NCBI GenBank assembly: GCA_007128555.1
Contig: SKXF01000163.1
Coordinates: 1 to 10,362, forward strand
Origin: Clostridia bacterium
Lineage (GTDB): Bacteria > Bacillota_E > SLMV01 > PUMD01
Direction of reading: 5' to 3'
Length of the DNA stretch: 10,362 bases
How positions within the stretch are numbered: the stretch's first letter is position 1; each line of letters opens with the position of its first letter. Of this stretch, positions 6,289 through 10,362 are shown in pieces. The position numbers and the translations under genes are program-made. The notes under the pieces were generated by a model, which was given only the letters and a program-made list of their open reading frames with translations, did no database searches and was not told where the DNA came from.

Positions 6289-6927
6289 GTGAGTAGAAGA
6301 TACGTTTCGTCGGTGATCGCCCTGCTGGTTTTCGTGATGATCTTTGCCCCAGCATGTATGAAGGCGGAGTCAGAATCGCCGGGTGCAATAGACGAGCCTG
6401 AGCCGGAGACCGAGGAAGCAGAGCATGAACCTGAGGAACCTGAACAGGAAGCGCCTGAATCTGAAGAAGAAACCGAAGAACCTGAAGGAGAAGAAGAGGC
6501 AGTGGAGGAATCGGAGGTCTTTGGTGTTGGTGAAACGGCGATTAATGAGAAATACGATATCACCGTGACGGGTGCCCGCTGGGTTCTCACGGACGGACCC
6601 GATACACCGGGTGCTGGTACGCGATGGTTGGGCATTGGCTACAGCGTTGAGAACAAGTCGGACACGGAGTTTAGTGTGTCGAGGCTGGTGAATTTTCGTC
6701 TCAACGACGACGCTGGCGAGGGTTCCGACGTGCGCCTACTCGCGGATTCAGCCACGATGGATGGATGGATCGACGAGGGAGAAACCCTGCAGGGAGAGAT
6801 TATTTTCATCGTACGAGAAGGCGACACCCGTTGGGAGTTCGTTTTCAATCCCGATGCGTTTACGTTTCCCAACCTGGGCTTTGGTCGGTCCCATTTTCGC
6901 ATTAGAATCGATGACGTAGAGGAGTGA
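6289..6927 (+). CDS. Lipoprotein with Glu/Pro-rich linker and DUF4352 domain
   Basis: GTG 6289 is chosen because AAAGGAG (6273-6279) lies nine bases upstream and the signal peptide then starts at residue 1 (VSRRYVSSVIALLVFVMIF). That is a basic N-region, a hydrophobic core, and a lipobox-like APAC with Cys23 as the lipidation site. Residue -3 is Ala rather than the preferred Leu, so the lipobox is slightly weak. Residues about 29-77 are a very acidic Glu/Pro-rich linker. Residues about 78-204 form an immunoglobulin-like DUF4352 domain: FGVGETAINEKYDITVTGAR, RWLGIGYSVENKSD, then GETLQGEIIFIV and EFVFNP near the end. DUF4352 proteins are exported, often lipid-anchored, and mostly uncharacterised. 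The protein would sit on the outer face of a membrane with its domain held away by the charged linker; the ligand is unknown. Confidence 0.85.
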   Translation: MSRRYVSSVIALLVFVMIFAPACMKAESESPGAIDEPEPETEEAEHEPEEPEQEAPESEEETEEPEGEEEAVEESEVFGVGETAINEKYDITVTGARWVLTDGPDTPGAGTRWLGIGYSVENKSDTEFSVSRLVNFRLNDDAGEGSDVRLLADSATMDGWIDEGETLQGEIIFIVREGDTRWEFVFNPDAFTFPNLGFGRSHFRIRIDDVEE

Positions 6928-7008
6928 TTCGGTCGTTTCGGGGTGCCCTGGTGCTATGTTGACACCGGGCGGTTGGTGAGAAAAACGCAGGCCTTTACCA
7001 GGGGCCGG

Positions 7009-7042
7009 GTGGCGACGATACCCGGGTATCTCGTGGCGCCAC
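7009..7042. promoter_or_regulatory. Nested palindrome upstream of the M20 peptidase gene
   Basis: GATACCCGGGTATC (7017-7030) is a perfect 14-base palindrome. Around it, GTGGCG (7009-7014) and CGCCAC (7037-7042) form an outer inverted repeat. Two copies of ACCAGGGG (6997-7004 and 7043-7050) flank the whole as direct repeats. The set lies about 150 bases before the start at 7195, in a 267-base gap without a gene. It could be an operator or an RNA structure. No T-run follows, so an intrinsic terminator for the lipoprotein gene is unlikely. A weaker bulged hairpin (6945-6970) lies closer to the lipoprotein stop. Confidence 0.45.
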
Positions 7043-7194
7043 ACCAGGGGAGAGTCGGTTCGCTCGCACGGCATTTGAACCAATGGAAAGTGCTTGGATC
7101 TGGCTGCAGACGGCAGGGATGGATCCGTTAGCTGGGGAAGTAGGAGGGCAAAAGCATTTCCGTCGTACTTTTCATTGAGAGGGGAGATGGCACT

Positions 7195-8409
7195 ATGAGT
7201 GAACAGAGATCCTGTGGACACGGGTCCATGACCGAGCACCTGATGGGGCGTCCGCCTGTACGCGATGGCCTGGTCTTTTTTGGCGACTGTGAGGATGAGT
7301 TTGTGGACCTCATTACGAGCATCACGGAGATCCCCGCACCCAGCCACGACGAGTTCGCACGGGGAGAGTTTGTCGAGGAGAAGATGAAGGAATTTGGGTT
7401 CCCGGTAACAAAGACGGACTGCGTTGGCAATGTCCTGGGCCTGTTGCCAGGAGAAGATCCCAGCCGGGTGATCGTCAGCATGGCGCACATGGACACCGTG
7501 TTTTCCCGGGATGTCGATGTATCTGTGACCCGAAACGGCAACAGGCTAGAGGGTCCCGGGGTGAGCGATAATTCGGCATCGGTCGCCTGCATGCTTCTTC
7601 TCGGCAAGGTCCTGGCTCAGCACCTTCCCCTGCCGCATCCGGTTCTTTTGATCGGCAATGTGGGTGAAGAGGGCCTTGGTGACCTGAAGGGTGCCCGCTA
7701 CTTCTGCGAGAACGTGACGGAGTATGATTTCGATGGCTTCCGGTTGAACCCCGATGCTCTGGTATTCCTCAACATCGATGGGGGCTGGGGGAACCTGACC
7801 CATGCAGGGGTTGGAAGCCGTCGCCTGCGAATCAAGTTTGAGGGTGAGGGTGGACACAGCTGGGGCGCTTTCGGTTGCAGCAGTGCCATTCATGGATTGG
7901 GTTCGGCCATTGGCAGGATCGCTCGCATTGAGGTCCCCAGTGAGCCGAGGACGACCTACAACGTGGGTGTCCTATCCGGAGGCATATCGGTCAACTCAAT
8001 TGCCCAGGAGGCCGAGATGCTGCTGGACATGCGCTCCGTTGATCAGCAAGCACTCGCTGAGCTTGAGCAGGAGGTCGTTGAGGGCCTGGACGATGCAGCT
8101 CGAGACACGAATACTCGCTACACCACAACGGTTGTCGGCGACCGCCCGACGGGAAGTATCTCCGAGAAATCTGAGCTGGTTCAGGGCCTTCTGCGCCTGG
8201 GTCGCGAGCAGGGATGTGCGCTGCAGCTCCGGTCGGGCAGTACGGATTCCAACATCCCCCTTGCCAGGGGCTGGCCGGCAGTGACGATGGGGTTCAAAAG
8301 GTCAGAAAACGGCCACCGGGTGAGTGAGTTTCTTTACATTGACTCCCTGGTTCCAGGCATAAAATTGGCCATACTGTGTCTTGGTGGGTTGCTCTATGAC
8401 CTGTATTGA
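7195..8409 (+). CDS. M20 family metallopeptidase (PepT-like)
   Basis: The 404-residue protein starts at ATG 7195 behind GAGAGGGGAG. M20 zinc-enzyme residues are visible: AHMDTVF (His98 first metal ligand, Asp100), SDNSAS (Asp125 bridging), GNVGEEG (Glu158 base, Glu159 ligand), NIDGG (Asp195 ligand) and His374 in the C-terminal NGHRVSEF. The dimerisation (lid) domain begins around GGHSWG (219-224) and includes NVGVLSGGISVNSIA, usual in this family. Family members are cytoplasmic aminopeptidases, tripeptidases or carboxypeptidases with two zinc ions; the PepT-type GEEG and SVNSIA motifs favour peptide cleavage, but the substrate is not determinable. No signal peptide is present; the first 24 residues are a variable lead. 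It is convergent with another M20 gene at 8588-9772, with 178 bases between the stops. Confidence 0.9.
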   Translation: MSEQRSCGHGSMTEHLMGRPPVRDGLVFFGDCEDEFVDLITSITEIPAPSHDEFARGEFVEEKMKEFGFPVTKTDCVGNVLGLLPGEDPSRVIVSMAHMDTVFSRDVDVSVTRNGNRLEGPGVSDNSASVACMLLLGKVLAQHLPLPHPVLLIGNVGEEGLGDLKGARYFCENVTEYDFDGFRLNPDALVFLNIDGGWGNLTHAGVGSRRLRIKFEGEGGHSWGAFGCSSAIHGLGSAIGRIARIEVPSEPRTTYNVGVLSGGISVNSIAQEAEMLLDMRSVDQQALAELEQEVVEGLDDAARDTNTRYTTTVVGDRPTGSISEKSELVQGLLRLGREQGCALQLRSGSTDSNIPLARGWPAVTMGFKRSENGHRVSEFLYIDSLVPGIKLAILCLGGLLYDLY

Positions 8410-8525
8410 GGGGTTGGTGCCTGGCACGTTCGCAATGGTCAGGTAGCCGACCAGGCTCCTCTCAGGTTGAGGACCTGTGATGGCCATCCACGATGAGGAG
8501 CGGCCGACCCACTGCAACGGTTATT

Positions 8526-8560
8526 GCGACGGACGGCTTCTGCTTGGAGCTGTCCGTCGC
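8526..8560. terminator. Long hairpin between two convergent genes
   Basis: GCGACGGAC (8526-8534) pairs perfectly with GTCCGTCGC (8552-8560). Inside, GGCTTC pairs with GGAGCT, including two G-U pairs, around the 5-base loop TGCTT. The result is a continuous 15-bp stem. It sits in the 178-base gap between the 3' ends of the two M20 genes, where a shared terminator is expected. Neither side has a strong T-run (TCTTC on the plus side), so it may instead be a 3'-end stability hairpin. The rest of 8410-8587 shows nothing else. Confidence 0.55.
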
Positions 8561-8587
8561 TCTTCAGTAGGCGTTGTCGGTCAGAGG

Positions 8588-9772
8588 CTACGTTCCGCAC
8601 AGGTGCAGAATGGCTTCGGCCAGCACCTCTGCCCCCTGGATGATGCTGGATATAGACACGTATTCGACCGAGGCGTGGGCGCCTGCTCCATCCGGTCCGA
8701 AGATCACCGTGGGAATGCCGGCTTCGCCGAGAATCGCTGAGTCAAGCCACCCACTGGATCCATCGTACTCGGGCTCGGTCCCGGTGACCTTTCCCAGGGA
8801 TTTTCCAAGGGCCCGGACGACGGGATCCGTGGCCTCAACTTCGTAGGCGTTGCGGGTGAAGTCCACCGCAATTTTGTATTGGAACTCGGGATCTGCATCC
8901 CTGAGCCTTGAACAGATCTGATCCAGCTCCTGGGCAATTCCGGCCGGGTCTTCGCCGGGAAGGGTGCGACGTTCCAGCTGAAGCTTGCAGTGGTCTGGGT
9001 AGGTGCTCAGTTCCCTCCCACCCTCTATGAGAGACGCATGAATGGATGGCCTCCCAACCAGGGGGTGTCCATCGGTTCTGAGGTAATGCTCGCCCAGGTT
9101 CTCCAACTCAACGAGAAGTCGCCCCATTTTCGCGATTGCATCCACACCTTCCCGGTAATCGCTTCCGTGAGCGGCATGACCATAGATCTCAACGGTCGCC
9201 CACGCGAATCCCTTGTGAGCCAGGTGCAGGCCGAGGGCGGTGGGTTCCATCACCACGGCGGCGTCCGCTTGATATCGACGCACAACGTCTTCCGTGCCTG
9301 CACTGGCATACTCCTCGTCCATAACGCCGGTGAACAGAACGGAGCGTCTGAGCGTCCGTCCTGAACGCTTCACTGCGTCCATGGCCAAAAGGCCCATGAC
9401 CAGGCCCCCCTTCATGTCCAGGCTGCCACGCCCGTAGACCCTGTCTCCTTCGAACCTGGGTTTCAGCGGGCCTCCTTCCATTCCAAGTGTGCCCACGGTG
9501 TCCAGGTGGCCGTTCAGCATGAGGCCGTGCTGCAACGCAAAGGGATCGCCGATCCCTTCAGCTGAAGGGGGCAGGACTCCAATGACGTTGGGACGGCCCT
9601 CTGCAACGCGATCGAGGCGCCCGGGGATCCCCACTGACACCAGGTGTCTCAGGATGTGTTCGGCCACAGCCTGCTCGCCCGCACCTCCCGGCACAAGCAG
9701 GGGGTTCACCGAATCAATGGCTATGAGGTCTCCCACCAGCTGTTGAGCCTTGCGTGGATCGATTTGGATCAT
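8588..9772 (-). CDS. M20 family ArgE/DapE-type deacylase or peptidase
   Basis: The minus-strand frame has possible starts at TTG 9781, GTG 9778 and ATG 9772. The ATG is chosen because AAAGGGAG lies nine bases upstream, giving 394 residues. Metal-site motifs from that start are GHLDTVG (His89, Asp91), GRGSLDMKGG (Asp119 bridging), MDEEYAS (Glu153 base, Glu154), MEPTA (Glu176) and GAGAHASVEY (His366). The lid-domain GHAAHGS motif carries His202. These are the family signatures of ArgE (acetylornithine), DapE (succinyl-diaminopimelate) and related broad-range amidohydrolases. The region after the second Glu ligand (HKGFAWATVEIYGHAAHG) is typical of the ArgE/DapE branch. No arg, dap or lysine genes lie nearby to choose between them. 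The protein is cytoplasmic, and its gene faces the other M20 gene tail to tail although the two are from different subfamilies. Confidence 0.9.
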   Translation of the reverse strand: MIQIDPRKAQQLVGDLIAIDSVNPLLVPGGAGEQAVAEHILRHLVSVGIPGRLDRVAEGRPNVIGVLPPSAEGIGDPFALQHGLMLNGHLDTVGTLGMEGGPLKPRFEGDRVYGRGSLDMKGGLVMGLLAMDAVKRSGRTLRRSVLFTGVMDEEYASAGTEDVVRRYQADAAVVMEPTALGLHLAHKGFAWATVEIYGHAAHGSDYREGVDAIAKMGRLLVELENLGEHYLRTDGHPLVGRPSIHASLIEGGRELSTYPDHCKLQLERRTLPGEDPAGIAQELDQICSRLRDADPEFQYKIAVDFTRNAYEVEATDPVVRALGKSLGKVTGTEPEYDGSSGWLDSAILGEAGIPTVIFGPDGAGAHASVEYVSISSIIQGAEVLAEAILHLCGT

Positions 9773-10087
9773 GTTCACCAACTCCCTTTCGGGTCTTATT
9801 CGCTGTGATGTGCCCTGGACCCTTTGAACGTGCTGGGCTTCATCTGCAGAGTCCGTGGGGTACAGGGCGTGTGATCAGAGGACCCGATTGCGGATCTCTT
9901 CCTGCCAGTTATTGCAGTTTTCGTTGGGCTCGATACAGGGTAGGTATCGGACACGGGCCTGTCTCTTGCCCAGGCATGGGGAACCAGGGATGCGGTGGAG
10001 GACGTTGCTCGTTGAGCCTCCCGTTCCACGTAACGAGGAGGACTCATCTTGTTCAGCTCGAATAGATGTCCAATAGGAGCGCTGGGA
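9773..10087. other. Divergent intergenic region (315 bases)
   Basis: This stretch separates the minus-strand M20 gene and the plus-strand acetyltransferase start at 10088, so promoters for both should lie here. The only clear signals are their ribosome binding sites: AAAGGGAG on the minus strand next to 9781, and AGGAG at 10075-10079. No convincing -35/-10 pair, structured RNA or gene was found; several overlapping frames in both directions have poor amino-acid composition. Confidence 0.5.
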
Positions 10088-10362
10088 ATGCCCATGGGCT
10101 TGCAGATAGATCCCATGAGCGAAGACGATTGGCAGGAGGTGCGGGCCATCGACCGGGAGGGCATCCGAACGGGCCACGACACGTCGGAAGAGGACGTGTC
10201 TGAGTGGGAGCCATGGTACTCGCGACACCTTCCATCATGTTCCCTGGTGCACGGAAGGGCAAGGGCATGTTGGGCTGCGTTGCCTCAGTTTCAACCCGCA
10301 AGGTGTACAGGGGGGTGGCAGAGGTTAGTACTTACGTGCGTCGAGGCGACCACAGGCGGGCG
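10088..10362 (+). pseudogene. GNAT acetyltransferase (phosphinothricin-type), 5' part, apparently frameshifted
   Basis: ATG 10088 follows AGGAG (10075-10079) by eight bases. The frame gives MPMGLQIDPMSEDDWQEVRA, then REGIRTGHDTSEED and EPWYSRHLPSCSLV. This is the N-terminal half of the PAT-like GNAT family, whose members read roughly EGI-ATG-ATFE, W-EWD, HLP, RLVA. After the LV codons (10244-10249) the family match continues in the -1 frame: ARKGKGMLGCVASVSTRK, then VYRGVAEVSTYVRR to the edge. The natural repair is one missing G: CTGGTGCACGG would read L-V-A-R if it were CTGGTGGCACGG. The frame of the start codon stays open to the window end, so an automatic caller could make a chimaeric protein. 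The acetyl-CoA loop lies beyond the edge. It is either a real pseudogene or a sequencing error. Family members acetylate small amines such as phosphinothricin or methionine sulfoximine. Confidence 0.65.

Noticed and set aside
6748..7488. Minus-strand 246-residue frame
   Set aside because: It crosses the ends of two well-supported plus-strand genes and shows no recognisable domain.
9796..10301. Several overlapping minus-strand frames at the right end
   Set aside because: They are opposite the acetyltransferase and its leader, with low-complexity composition and no family match.

Overview
The window is bacterial, moderately GC-rich, and dense in protein-coding genes. Starts are mixed (ATG, GTG and TTG), usually behind clear purine-rich ribosome binding sites. 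No rRNA, tRNA, CRISPR array, insertion sequence or phage gene was seen. The phylum cannot be fixed from the sequence. The core is an FtsEX cell-division/cell-wall transporter with a coiled-coil partner; a lipoprotein and two M20 metallopeptidases follow. This looks like ordinary chromosome with a few unusual gene arrangements.

Left region (1-1900, mostly minus strand): a SnoaL/NTF2-like protein enters from the left edge, with its start at 748. It is followed by a poorly conserved stretch holding a small hypothetical gene with a strong ribosome binding site (1126-1380) and two weak minus-strand ORFs (844-1050 and 1450-1860).

FtsEX region (1853-5186, plus strand): an extended -10 promoter drives a TTG-started, membrane-anchored coiled-coil protein, then ftsE, then ftsX (4-base overlap). 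A zinc-ribbon, two-membrane-segment protein follows, in frame after the ftsX stop codon. The coiled-coil protein resembles the FtsX-binding part of PcsB/CwlO/EnvC. It has no peptidoglycan hydrolase or LytM domain and instead ends in a beta-rich domain, possibly lipid-binding. FtsE has Trp in its ABC signature (LSWGE instead of LSGGE). This module is the most interesting part of the window.

Right region (5187-10362): a GNAT acetyltransferase; a 440-base gap; a lipoprotein with a long Glu/Pro-rich linker and a DUF4352 domain; and an M20 PepT-like peptidase preceded by a nested palindrome. A second M20 (ArgE/DapE-type) gene lies convergent to it, and a 15-bp hairpin sits between the two 3' ends. 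At the right edge a phosphinothricin-type GNAT acetyltransferase begins. Its conserved halves lie in two different frames, so it looks frameshifted by one missing base.
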